Origin: an uncultured Geobacteraceae bacterium
Lineage (GTDB): Bacteria; Desulfobacterota; Desulfuromonadia; Geobacterales; Pseudopelobacteraceae
Assembly: GCA_903925005.1 (NCBI GenBank)
Contig: CAIYDX010000364.1
Coordinates: 1-58,598 of the forward strand
Reading direction: 5' to 3'
Length of the DNA stretch: 58,598 nt
Every line of letters begins with the position of its first letter. The stretch's first letter is position 1. The position numbers and the translations under genes are program-made. The notes under the pieces were generated by a model that saw only the letters and a list, made by a program, of their open reading frames with translations, did not search any database and was not told the DNA's origin. Of the stretch, positions 16,957-24,983 are shown piece by piece.

Positions 16957-18939
16957 TCAAAGAATCCCAGTTACCAGCAAGAACTTGTTCAATACATACC
17001 CGCTGCCATAAGCAAACAGACTGACGAACAGACCGATGGCGCTTGCAGTTTTCCAGCCCCGTTCGTTCTTCATCACGAGGAACTGGGCGACACAGGGGAT
17101 GAACAGAGTCAGCGTCACAGCTGCCACCGTAAGCTGGCGAGCATCCATCAACCCCTTGGTCTGCAGATCATAGAGGCCGGCCGCGCCGTAATCGCGCCGA
17201 AAGAAACCGAATATAAAGGCTACCGCCGTTTCCCGTGGCAGACCAATCGACGCCATAACAGGTGTCATGGCCGTAATCATCTTATCGAAGAAGCCGGTAA
17301 TCTTGCCCAGCCAGAGCAGCACCGAGGCCAGTATGAACAGCGGCAGGATTTCCATAAAATACCACTGCATGCGGGTGTACGTCTTGGTAAGCACATTGCC
17401 TAACTGCGGCAGGCGCATCGGCGGAATTTCCATGTAAAACATTGGCGGCTCGCCCGGCATCACTTTTGAGGCGAGCAGGCCGACAACAATAAAGAGCAGC
17501 AGCATGCAGACTCCCCACACCATAAGAGCGCCGGGCGCCTTTGAAAGAAGCCCCAGTATCACTCCCAGCTGAGCCGAGCAAGGGATAGCCAGAGCCAAAA
17601 GCAGCGTGGCAATAATGCGCACACGAGTTGTCTCCAGAGTCCGGGTCACCATGGTCGCCATAGTGTCGCAGCCAAAGCCGAGCACCATCGGAATCACGGC
17701 GCGACCTGTAAGGCCGATATACTTGAAGAGACGATCTACTAAAAGTGCCAGGCGCGGGAAATAGCCGGTATCCTCAAGAAATGAGAAGAAGATGAAGAAA
17801 GTGGCCACGATCGGCAAGATGATGCCGACCGCATAGCGGATGCCGAGGGTAATGATGCCGTATTCACCCACGAACAGCTCCTGGATGATCTCCCAGGGGA
17901 TCAAGGCTTTGACGGTAGCGGTAATCCAGGGATTAAAAATATCGACAAAAATCTGTTTCTCCAGAAAGTCTACCACGGTACCGGCTCCGAAGACTCCGAC
18001 GAACTGGTAGAGCCCGAAGTAGAGCACGATCAGCAGCATCGGTATGCCGGTCAACGGCTGCACCGCCAGACGCGACAAGCGCTCGGCAAATGTCACCACC
18101 CGCTTTTCCGGTGCGGAGAAAACACCGTTGACAATCTGTCGGACCATCTCGTTGCGTTCCAGCGACAGGTCGAGATGGAACGATTCGCGACGGTCGAAAG
18201 CGATCTCCCGCACCTTTTCGGCCAGCTGCGGATATCCGTCACCCTCGCGATTACGCGCCATTTCGGTGATTTCATCGTCCTGCTGCAGCAGCAGAAGCGC
18301 CAAGGCGCGCCGGGACAGGATGTATTCCCCCTGCATCGGACCGGCGACCTCGTTGATGTCGCGCTCCAGCAGGCGGCTGTATTCAAAACGCTGCTGTTCG
18401 CAAGGGCAACGATACGCCGAAATTGCCATACGGATTTCATCGATGCCGCGCTTACGAGCGGTAGCCGCGCCGATCACCGGAATGCCAAGCTTCTGCTGCA
18501 GCAGCTTCAGGTCGATGGCGAGCCCCATCCGTTCCGCTTCATCCATGATGTTGACGACCAGTATCACCGGCAGACCAGCCTCAATCAACTGGATCGTCAT
18601 TGCTAGCATCCTCTCCAGATTACGGGCATCCAGCACGTGAACCACGACATCGGGCCTCTCGTGCAAAAGAATTTCGCGAGCCACCCGTTCCTCTTCGGTG
18701 ATCGTGTGGATCGAATACATGCCGGGGGTATCGATTACTTCCCACTGCTGCCCGTTGATGAGAGCGCTCCCTCGCGCTACCTCCACCGAGGTGCCGGGAT
18801 AATTGGAAACCGTCACGTAAGCGCCGGTCAAAGCGTTGAAGAGTACGCTTTTACCGACATTCGGGTTGCCCACCAGGGCCACTTTTTTGGCATTTCCGCT
18901 AATAGTTGTTTCTGTCTGTTTGCTGCAACACGTAGCCAT
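16957..18939 (-). CDS. feoB: Ferrous iron transporter FeoB
   Basis: Inner-membrane Fe(II) transporter, about 660 aa (family usually 700-770; no N-terminal FeoA). The cytoplasmic G domain has G1 GNPNVGKS at 24-31, G3 DTPG and G4 NIMD, followed by the GDI helical region. The membrane part has two Gate domains with about eight spans and the conserved VLGFGCDTMAT and CSAQLGV segments containing the transport cysteines. Start chosen at the ATG at 18939, with AAGGAAG 5 nt upstream; the frame could extend 11 codons but without a ribosome site. It is followed by the Cys-rich protein and the DtxR-FeoA regulator in one transcript. The short N-terminal stretch contains a CC pair. Confidence 0.97.
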   Translation of the reverse strand: MATCCSKQTETTISGNAKKVALVGNPNVGKSVLFNALTGAYVTVSNYPGTSVEVARGSALINGQQWEVIDTPGMYSIHTITEEERVAREILLHERPDVVVHVLDARNLERMLAMTIQLIEAGLPVILVVNIMDEAERMGLAIDLKLLQQKLGIPVIGAATARKRGIDEIRMAISAYRCPCEQQRFEYSRLLERDINEVAGPMQGEYILSRRALALLLLQQDDEITEMARNREGDGYPQLAEKVREIAFDRRESFHLDLSLERNEMVRQIVNGVFSAPEKRVVTFAERLSRLAVQPLTGIPMLLIVLYFGLYQFVGVFGAGTVVDFLEKQIFVDIFNPWITATVKALIPWEIIQELFVGEYGIITLGIRYAVGIILPIVATFFIFFSFLEDTGYFPRLALLVDRLFKYIGLTGRAVIPMVLGFGCDTMATMVTRTLETTRVRIIATLLLALAIPCSAQLGVILGLLSKAPGALMVWGVCMLLLFIVVGLLASKVMPGEPPMFYMEIPPMRLPQLGNVLTKTYTRMQWYFMEILPLFILASVLLWLGKITGFFDKMITAMTPVMASIGLPRETAVAFIFGFFRRDYGAAGLYDLQTKGLMDARQLTVAAVTLTLFIPCVAQFLVMKNERGWKTASAIGLFVSLFAYGSGYVLNKFLLVTGIL

Positions 18940-18961
18940 GGTATTCTTCCTTGATATGCTT

Positions 18962-18989
18962 TTGATATTCAATTTCAGTTAGTATTCAA
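18962..18989 (-). promoter_or_regulatory. Candidate feoB promoter with Fur-like half sites
   Basis: On the minus strand TTGAAT (18984-18989) and TATCAA (18962-18967) are separated by 16 bp. TTGAATA occurs twice here, the same half-site that makes up the Fur-box-like palindrome upstream of fur, so iron control by Fur or the DtxR protein is plausible. The sequence is not a full palindrome. Confidence 0.4.
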
Positions 18990-18990
18990 A

Positions 18991-19026
18991 ATAATACCCT
19001 CCCGTATATGACAGGGAGGGTATTAT
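18991..19026 (-). terminator. Rho-independent terminator of fur
   Basis: A perfect 13-bp stem, ATAATACCCTCCC (18991-19003) with GGGAGGGTATTAT (19014-19026), has a 10-nt loop and is followed on the minus strand by TTTTG. It begins 3 bp past the fur stop codon and separates fur from the feoB promoter. Confidence 0.85.
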
Positions 19027-19029
19027 AGC

Positions 19030-19461
19030 TTATTGTCTGCAGGTGGCGCAGAGGCCATATATCTCCATCTTGTGGTTCTTGATCAAAAAACCGTGACGTG
19101 CCGCGATCTCATTTTGCAGCTTTTCAATAGTTTCGTCTTCGAATTCAATGATTGAGTTGCAGCCAGTACAAACCAGATGATCATGATGCTCGCCAGCCAC
19201 AACATGCTCATAACGGGTCTGCCCGTCATGAAGCAGAATTTCTCTGGCCAGGCCGGCCTCGGCAAAAAGCTTGAGAGTGCGATAGACGGTAGCTTGGCCA
19301 ATGCCCTGATTGCTGGATTTAATTTTAAGGTAGAGTTCTTCGACACTGACATGTTGACGAGTGGAGAGAAATATATCAAGGATGACATCACGTTGGCGCG
19401 TGGAACGAAGCCCCTTCGACGCCGCAAAATCGTTAAATATCCTCTTTTTTTCGAGTATCAT
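19030..19461 (-). CDS. fur: Ferric uptake regulator, Fur family
   Basis: DNA-binding metalloregulator, 143 aa, typical size. The N-terminal winged helix includes LRSTRQRDVILDIFL and ATVYRTLKLFAEAGL. The C-terminal half carries GEHHDHLVCTGC, giving His ligands and the first CxxC, and ends in CATC, the second CxxC of the structural zinc site. With the Fur-box-like site on its own promoter and feoB directly downstream, it is probably the iron-responsive Fur rather than PerR or Zur, though those cannot be fully excluded. AAGGAGG lies 4 nt before the ATG. Confidence 0.92.
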   Translation of the reverse strand: MILEKKRIFNDFAASKGLRSTRQRDVILDIFLSTRQHVSVEELYLKIKSSNQGIGQATVYRTLKLFAEAGLAREILLHDGQTRYEHVVAGEHHDHLVCTGCNSIIEFEDETIEKLQNEIAARHGFLIKNHKMEIYGLCATCRQ

Positions 19462-19472
19462 TCGCCCTCCTT

Positions 19473-19491
19473 ATTGAATACGAAATTCAAT
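19473..19491. promoter_or_regulatory. Fur-box-like palindrome
   Basis: ATTGAAT (19473-19479) and ATTCAAT (19485-19491) form a perfect 7-bp inverted repeat around a 5-bp centre. It overlaps the -10 region of the fur promoter, so binding would block transcription: negative autoregulation. Confidence 0.7.
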
Positions 19492-19517
19492 ATAAAGAGA
19501 GGGCGCGAGATTGTCAA
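19489..19517 (-). promoter_or_regulatory. fur promoter (sigma-70 type)
   Basis: On the minus strand a consensus TTGACA (19512-19517) is followed after exactly 17 bp by TATATT (19489-19494). This is the best sigma-70-like promoter I found in the window. Confidence 0.75.
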
Positions 19518-19660
19518 GCGTAATTTTACAGGTATATTTATGATTATTAGACATTCAATCGGTCCTGCTGATGCAACATTTCCGGACTAAAGACGATAGT
19601 ATAGACAGGTCTGCTTTCCAGTTACATTGCCATTCAGAAAATATGTGCTAAAGTGTTGTA

Positions 19661-19689
19661 TTGACTTTGTAACACCGTTTCACTACTCT
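19661..19689 (+). promoter_or_regulatory. Candidate promoter of the barrel/GGDEF-EAL operon
   Basis: TTGACT at 19661-19666 and TACTCT at 19684-19689 are spaced by 17 bp, 33 bp upstream of the barrel-protein ATG. The -10 match is weak. Confidence 0.35.
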
Positions 19690-19721
19690 TCATAAAAAAT
19701 AATGGCGGAGTAATTCATTCC

Positions 19722-20555
19722 ATGAAGTTCTTCTGTTTTTTCTTTACATTTATTTTCTTGTTTGGCTTCACGACCGCAGCCATTGCGGAATGGGCCGTGG
19801 ACGGAGGCGCCAACCTGGTTTATGAGGACAACCTCAGTCATGCCTATGATAAAGGCGACAAAAAGGCGGACTATTCACTGAAACCGTTTCTTTCTGCAAG
19901 CCATTACAATCAACTTACCGATAATTCCCGTTTTTTCCTTACGGCTCTCTGCGAAGGCAGCCTCTTTACCAAATATGAACGATTGGATACCATCTCGGGC
20001 AAGATGACGGCAGGTATTAAACAGAAGATGGGACTTGGCGGCTATGCTCCGTGGGTCACTGCCTACGGTTCGGCCGGCGCCCTCTCTTCAAGCGAAAGCA
20101 TACGGGACAGCTTCATCTCTACCGCCGGGTTTTCCACGGGAAAACGGCTTCATGAAAGAATAGATCTTCAAGCGGGATACGAGTATGAGCACAGGGCTGC
20201 GCAAAATTTTCTCTATACCCAGAACAATAATAAAATTCATCTGAAACTGGATCTATTGCTGACTGACTCTGCCACCCTCTCCTTGGGATATGCGCTGAGA
20301 AGAGGCGATATCGTGACGTATTACCAGGACGATAACTACTCCCCTTCTCCCGGCGAAGTCCGCCTGGATACCTTCAATACCCCGATGACGGCGGAACGAG
20401 TGCGCGCCACGACACATTCGTTGTCATTAACCGCGCTGTTTGCGCTTTCCGACAATGTTTCGGTAAACATTACCGGAGAGCGCTTTGAAACGACGGCTTC
20501 CGGTCACACTTATCCCGACGATGTACTAAGATTCGGCATTTCATATAGTTATTGA
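19722..20555 (+). CDS. Predicted outer-membrane beta-barrel protein
   Basis: A 277-aa protein with a clear signal peptide (MKFF, a hydrophobic run, cut likely after TAAIAE). The mature part is full of alternating beta-strand patterns with aromatic girdles (FLSASHY, FFLTALCEG, LSLGYAL, VSVNITGERF) and ends in FGISYSY, a terminal aromatic residue as in BamA substrates. This resembles unnamed barrel proteins found before methylamine-utilisation-like cupredoxins and GGDEF proteins in other proteobacteria. It is the first gene of a three-gene operon: its stop lies 18 bp before the next start. Function is not known; a pore or an outer-membrane partner of the cupredoxin is possible. Confidence 0.75.
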   Translation: MKFFCFFFTFIFLFGFTTAAIAEWAVDGGANLVYEDNLSHAYDKGDKKADYSLKPFLSASHYNQLTDNSRFFLTALCEGSLFTKYERLDTISGKMTAGIKQKMGLGGYAPWVTAYGSAGALSSSESIRDSFISTAGFSTGKRLHERIDLQAGYEYEHRAAQNFLYTQNNNKIHLKLDLLLTDSATLSLGYALRRGDIVTYYQDDNYSPSPGEVRLDTFNTPMTAERVRATTHSLSLTALFALSDNVSVNITGERFETTASGHTYPDDVLRFGISYSY

Positions 20556-20572
20556 CAGGGAGGAATAGAGAT

Positions 20573-21228
20573 ATGCGGAATGGGTTAATTACCGGATGGG
20601 CACTGTTATTTTTACTGGCCGGCTTTACCACGAATCTGCATGCGGCAACCATACATATTTCGGTCCTGGATAACAAGGGGGGCGCGGTTAAAGATGCCGT
20701 GGTTTATGCGGAACTTAAAGAGGGCTCATATCCTCCCTCTTCCAAAAAATTGTCCGCGACGATGGATCAACAAAACAAGGAATTCATCCCGTATGTGCTA
20801 CCGGTTCGAATAGGCACCACGGTAAACTTCCCCAATAGCGATAATATCCGTCATCATGTCTACTCTTTCTCTCCGGCAAAAAAATTTGAACTCCCTTTGT
20901 ATAAAGGAAAGCCGGCCAACCAGGTTGTGTTCGATAAACCAGTGTCGTCGCGCTGGGATGCAACATCCATGACTGGATGATTGCGTACGTTTATGTTGTC
21001 GATACGCCTTTTTTCGCCAAGACAGCGGACAATGGGAAAGGCAGTTTATTTGACCTGCCGGCTGGTCTATACGATATTCGAGTATGGCATCCACGCATGA
21101 AAAACTCTTCCGAAATAACAGCCAAACAGATGAGAATCCAGAAAAACGAGGAAGTAGATTATAAGATAGAATTAAAGCCGGAGTGGCGGCTGCATCGTCC
21201 CCCCGCTTCCGGTGCGGGTAAATATTAA
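20573..21228 (+). pseudogene. Cupredoxin-like secreted protein, frameshifted
   Basis: The start at 20573 has GGGAGG about 9 nt upstream and a signal peptide (to about LHAAT). The first frame runs to 20980 and includes RHHVYSF, the upstream His side of a type 1 copper site. After VVFDKP (ending at 20941) the frame turns to nonsense (SSRWDATSMTG, stop). Reading one base over from 20944 restores VVALGCNIHDWMIAYVYV, the Cys-His-Met half of the cupredoxin copper site, and continues to 21228. One base is therefore missing at about 20941-20944. The rejoined product of about 218 aa would match the methylamine-utilisation-like plastocyanin family. Either a recent mutation or a sequencing error. Confidence 0.8.
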
Positions 21229-21231
21229 TTT

Positions 21232-23592
21232 ATGCTCCGTTTTCATCGTTTTCAATACCGTATCATTTTCTTTTTCTCCGGCCTGCTGATTCTGGTGCAA
21301 CTGCTCGCCTTCCTGGCGATCAACGCCACTAATATACGAAACGCCCAGGAACAGATCGAGAGCGGGCTTGAGGTCGGAAGCAGGGTATTTACCCGTTTGA
21401 TGGCATCCCGCCTGGAGCGGCTTGCCGAATCGGCACGTCTGCTGTCCGGAGATTTCGCCTTTAAGACCGCCTATTCCACCGGTGATAAAGCAACCATTCT
21501 TTCCGCCATGGACAATCAGAGATCCCGCGTCGGCGCTGATGTAATGATGATTGTTTCGCCCGATTATGTCGTCATGGCGGATACCCTGCATCCCAAGGAA
21601 GCCCAGATACCGTTTCCGTTTCCGGACCTGATAAAAACAGCGGAGGAACAGGGAGAAACCTCTTCCATCGTTCTCATCAACGGACAGCCGTATCAACTGG
21701 TGATAGTCCCCCTTTTGGCTCCTATTCCGATCTCGTGGATCTGCATCGGATTCACGATTGACAACAAGCTTGCCAAGGATTTCCAGAGTATTACCCTGTT
21801 GGATATCACCTTCGTCAGGGAATACCCCGACCATCATGTTGACATCCTGGCCTCCACTCTCTCCAAAACATTAACCGATTCATTAATAACCTCCTTGCCG
21901 CTCTCAAGGGCGTCTGCTCAAAAGGCCGAACTGCTCCGTCTGAAAAACGACAGCTACATGAGCATTAAGATACCGTTAACCAAAGGAAACGGCCATTCGG
22001 TGAACGTACTCATGCAGCGGTCCGTAGAAAAGGCACTGGAACACTTTTACCGGCTGCGCAACGCGTTAATCGGACTGTTTGCGGGATCTGTTTTTCTTTC
22101 TCTTCTCGGAGCTGTCGTAGTTGCCCGTTCGGTTACGAAACCGGTACATGCACTGGCAGAAGGGGCTAAATGGATTGAACAGGGTGAGTATGACCACCGT
22201 GTCACCATTGCCCAAAAGGACGAACTGGGAAGCCTCGCCGATGCCTTCAACACGATGGCGGCCGGAATCGCGGAACGCGAAGAGCAGATAAAACATCAGG
22301 CATATCATGACAGGTTGACCGGCTTGCCGAACAGGGAGTGCCTTCATACTGAATTGGAAAAGGCCATCCGGAACGGCCAATCCGAATCCTGTTCACCTAT
22401 CCTGTTGATGCTGAATCTGAACAGGTTCAAGGCGATAAACGGCATTCTCGGTCTCCGCGTCGGCGATCTGCTGCTGAAGCAGGTAGGTGAGCGGATCGGC
22501 GGTTTTGTTACTGAGAACTCCATGACTTTTCATCTGGGAGGAGACAACTTTGTCCTGTTGTTTCCGGAGGGACAGGGTGTCGAACATGCCGAGGATATTA
22601 CGCAGCGATTATTGGCAGGTTTTGAGGGGCCATTTCTGATTGAAGGCTCTCCCATTTCACTGGATGCGCGGATCGGAATTGCAGTTTCTCCTGTTCATGG
22701 TACAGACCCGGAAGCCCTCATAAAGTATGTGGACATTGCCGCACACCTTGCAAAAAATTCGGTGGACAATTTCACCATGTACTCGCCGCAACGTGATAAA
22801 CAAGCCCCCCGCCAACTTACATTGCTTGGAGAGTTGCGGCACGCAATAGAACATAATGACCTTGAATTATATTACCAGCCAAAAATTAATTTTAAAACCG
22901 GTCATATCTCCGGTGTCGAATCTCTTGTGCGCTGGAATCACCCCCAGCACGGCCTGGTGCCGCCCGACGACTTCATTCCCCTTGCCGAACAGACCGGGCT
23001 GATAAAGCCGCTTACAGGGTGGGCGCTGAAGACCGCTTTTGCCCGAAAAGACGCCTTCCTCCAATCCGGCCTGGACATTCAGGTTGCCGTCAACCTGTCG
23101 GCACGCAACCTTCAGGACGAGCAGCTTCCCGCGAACGTGGCCGAGTTGCTTCAGGCTTACAAGATAGATCCAGCCACCATAATTCTTGAGATCACGGAAA
23201 GCGCCATTATGACGGACCCCGAACGTTCCATGAAAATAATTCGGCAGTTGGATGAGTTAGGAACCAATATTTCCATTGACGATTTCGGAACCGGATACTC
23301 TTCGCTCGGATATCTACAGAAACTGCCGGTGGATGAACTCAAAATCGACAAATCCTTTGTCACCAATTTGGACAAAAACAGCAACGATGTCATGATTGTA
23401 CGAAGTATTATCGAGCTGGCGCATAACCTGGGATTAAAGGTAACAGCCGAAGGGATAGAGACGCTGGAGACATATACCATGCTGGAACAACTTGGCTGCG
23501 ACAGGGGGCAGGGATACCTGATGAGCAAACCTCTTCAGGTGGCGAAATTCAGTCAATGGCTGCTGGATTCCCAATGGGGAATAAATATATAA
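21232..23592 (+). CDS. Membrane GGDEF-EAL protein with Cache-like sensor and HAMP
   Basis: Probable c-di-GMP signalling protein, 786 aa. A first membrane span (about 10-30) is followed by a periplasmic Cache-like sensor (31-275), a second span (about 280-300), HAMP (300-352), GGDEF and EAL. The GGDEF motif reads GGDNF, losing the metal-binding Glu, so cyclase activity is doubtful. The EAL motif reads ESL, but the other EAL residues are present: VAVNLS, LEITES, DDFGTGYSSL, LKIDKSF, AEGIET. A phosphodiesterase is the likelier activity. It starts 3 bp after the cupredoxin frame ends, so the periplasmic domain may sense the state of that protein or its ligand; inference. Confidence 0.88.
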   Translation: MLRFHRFQYRIIFFFSGLLILVQLLAFLAINATNIRNAQEQIESGLEVGSRVFTRLMASRLERLAESARLLSGDFAFKTAYSTGDKATILSAMDNQRSRVGADVMMIVSPDYVVMADTLHPKEAQIPFPFPDLIKTAEEQGETSSIVLINGQPYQLVIVPLLAPIPISWICIGFTIDNKLAKDFQSITLLDITFVREYPDHHVDILASTLSKTLTDSLITSLPLSRASAQKAELLRLKNDSYMSIKIPLTKGNGHSVNVLMQRSVEKALEHFYRLRNALIGLFAGSVFLSLLGAVVVARSVTKPVHALAEGAKWIEQGEYDHRVTIAQKDELGSLADAFNTMAAGIAEREEQIKHQAYHDRLTGLPNRECLHTELEKAIRNGQSESCSPILLMLNLNRFKAINGILGLRVGDLLLKQVGERIGGFVTENSMTFHLGGDNFVLLFPEGQGVEHAEDITQRLLAGFEGPFLIEGSPISLDARIGIAVSPVHGTDPEALIKYVDIAAHLAKNSVDNFTMYSPQRDKQAPRQLTLLGELRHAIEHNDLELYYQPKINFKTGHISGVESLVRWNHPQHGLVPPDDFIPLAEQTGLIKPLTGWALKTAFARKDAFLQSGLDIQVAVNLSARNLQDEQLPANVAELLQAYKIDPATIILEITESAIMTDPERSMKIIRQLDELGTNISIDDFGTGYSSLGYLQKLPVDELKIDKSFVTNLDKNSNDVMIVRSIIELAHNLGLKVTAEGIETLETYTMLEQLGCDRGQGYLMSKPLQVAKFSQWLLDSQWGINI

Positions 23593-23613
23593 TATTGGCT
23601 AACAGCATCAATT

Positions 23614-23860
23614 ACCGCAAAGACGCAAAGTTCGCAAAGGAATCGTAATGTATAAGGAATGCAGAAAATGCTGATTTACCGTTTTTAAACGTAGTGGTAA
23701 AGCAAACGCTTCACCTGCTTTACCCTTGTCGGCACCGATTCAAAGGCGGGCGAAGCAGATGAAGCTTGCTTAGCCCCTACAAGTCAAAAACGTTATTTTA
23801 ATAATTTACGAGTCCCTGAGACAATGATATTCTTTGCGTTCTCGGCGTCTTTTCGGTTCG
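23614..23860. repeat. Composite repeat: flanking CGCAAAG inverted repeats around a REP core
   Basis: ACCGCAAAGACGCAAAG (from 23614) is mirrored by the CTTTGCG and GGCGTCTTTTCGGT segment at 23831-23857. Between them, 23697-23781 is a copy, in opposite orientation, of the palindromic element at 46,244-46,328; both share CAAAGGCGGGCGAAGCAG. This accounts for the 285-bp gap between the GGDEF-EAL gene and the DUF815 gene, where I see no gene. Confidence 0.6.
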
Positions 23861-23877
23861 TATATCAAGTTTATGGA

Positions 23878-24771
23878 TTATTTATCCTGCGACACCAACA
23901 GATGCCGACCTACCCAATTCCTGGCAAACTGGTAAGCTGTACGGCCACACCGTTTGCTCTTGTCGTGAGACCACTGGATTGCGTCACGCTCAATATCGCT
24001 GCTCCAGGGAATTGTCACGTTGCGCAGGGTGCACTCCTTTTCAACATTCAGGCGTACAGCATCCAGGTAACGGTCCTGGGAAAACGCATAAAAAGCGACC
24101 CAGATGCCGAAACGGTCGGAGAGAGAAACCTTCTCCTCCATCGCTTCGCTTTGCTGGAGTTCCCCTTTGACGAACTTCCCTCCCAGGTGATCAGATTCAT
24201 ATTCCGGCAGCAGATGACGACGATTGGAGGTCACATAAATCAGGACGTTCTCGGGCGCCGAATAAACCGAGCCATCCAGGGCGCTTTTCAACATTTTATA
24301 GCTTAACTCCCCGACTTCGAAAGTCAGGTCGTCGCAAAGCAGAATAAACCGGTACGGCTGATTCTCTACAGCGGTGAAAATTTCCGAAAGATAGATCAGA
24401 TCTTCCTTTTCGACCTGGATAAATCGTAATCCCTCCGTAGCGAACTCGTTCAGCAGCGCTTTTACCAACGACGACTTTCCCGAACCGCGCGACCCCCAGA
24501 GCAGGGCATTATTTGCCGGCAGACCAGCCAGAAACTGGCGGGTGTTGTTGACCATGATATCTTTCTGTTCCTCAACCCCAAGCAACTCCTTGAGCATGGT
24601 CGTGTCGGTCACCCGAACCGGCTCAAGATACCCCGAAAAAGAGTGGCGCCGCCAGTTTGCAGCGGTGCATGTAGACCAGTTGATTGGCGCAACAGCTTTG
24701 GGGAGCAGCATTTCTACCGAACTCAATACGCGTTCGAGTCGAGCGACTACATCAGGTTTCAAATTAAACAT
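23878..24771 (-). CDS. DUF815-family AAA+ ATPase
   Basis: A 297-aa soluble P-loop ATPase. Walker A GSRGSGKS at 93-100 and a Walker B-like FILLCDDLTFE are followed by a sensor-type Asn/Arg segment (IYVTSNRRHLLPE). The layout, with ATPase in the N-terminal two thirds and the SDHLGGKF and DRFGIWVAF segments after it, fits the DUF815 family (PF05673). These proteins are widespread, often single genes, and have no agreed role. It is transcribed divergently from metF, with 212 bp between the starts. An intact active site suggests it is functional. Confidence 0.85.
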   Translation of the reverse strand: MFNLKPDVVARLERVLSSVEMLLPKAVAPINWSTCTAANWRRHSFSGYLEPVRVTDTTMLKELLGVEEQKDIMVNNTRQFLAGLPANNALLWGSRGSGKSSLVKALLNEFATEGLRFIQVEKEDLIYLSEIFTAVENQPYRFILLCDDLTFEVGELSYKMLKSALDGSVYSAPENVLIYVTSNRRHLLPEYESDHLGGKFVKGELQQSEAMEEKVSLSDRFGIWVAFYAFSQDRYLDAVRLNVEKECTLRNVTIPWSSDIERDAIQWSHDKSKRCGRTAYQFARNWVGRHLLVSQDK

Positions 24772-24925
24772 GGTTCCAGTTCTCTCTTTTCGTAAATTTT
24801 ATTTCGGCAAATAATGCATGTCACCGGAAGGGCTAACTAGCTGTGAAAAGGCACTTAAATGCAACTCATCTGTATACGTCATCCAGCCGTATGCTGTCAA
24901 ATCAATAATCCTGGAAAATCTTTTA

Positions 24926-24953
24926 TTGCTTTTAGTTTCAGTTTTTATATAAA
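24926..24953 (+). promoter_or_regulatory. Candidate metF promoter
   Basis: TTGCTT (24926-24931) and TATAAA (24948-24953) are separated by 16 bp, 30 bp before the metF start. No methionine or SAM riboswitch is recognisable in the short leader. Confidence 0.45.
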
Positions 24954-24983
24954 AGATAGCTGATAAGTTTCAAAGGGAGTGCT

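Noticed and set aside
23614-23640. c-di-GMP (GEMM) riboswitch, suggested by CGCAAAG
   Set aside because: The repeated CGCAAAGACGCAAAG motif has none of the GEMM helices or the tetraloop, and there is no downstream plus-strand gene to control.
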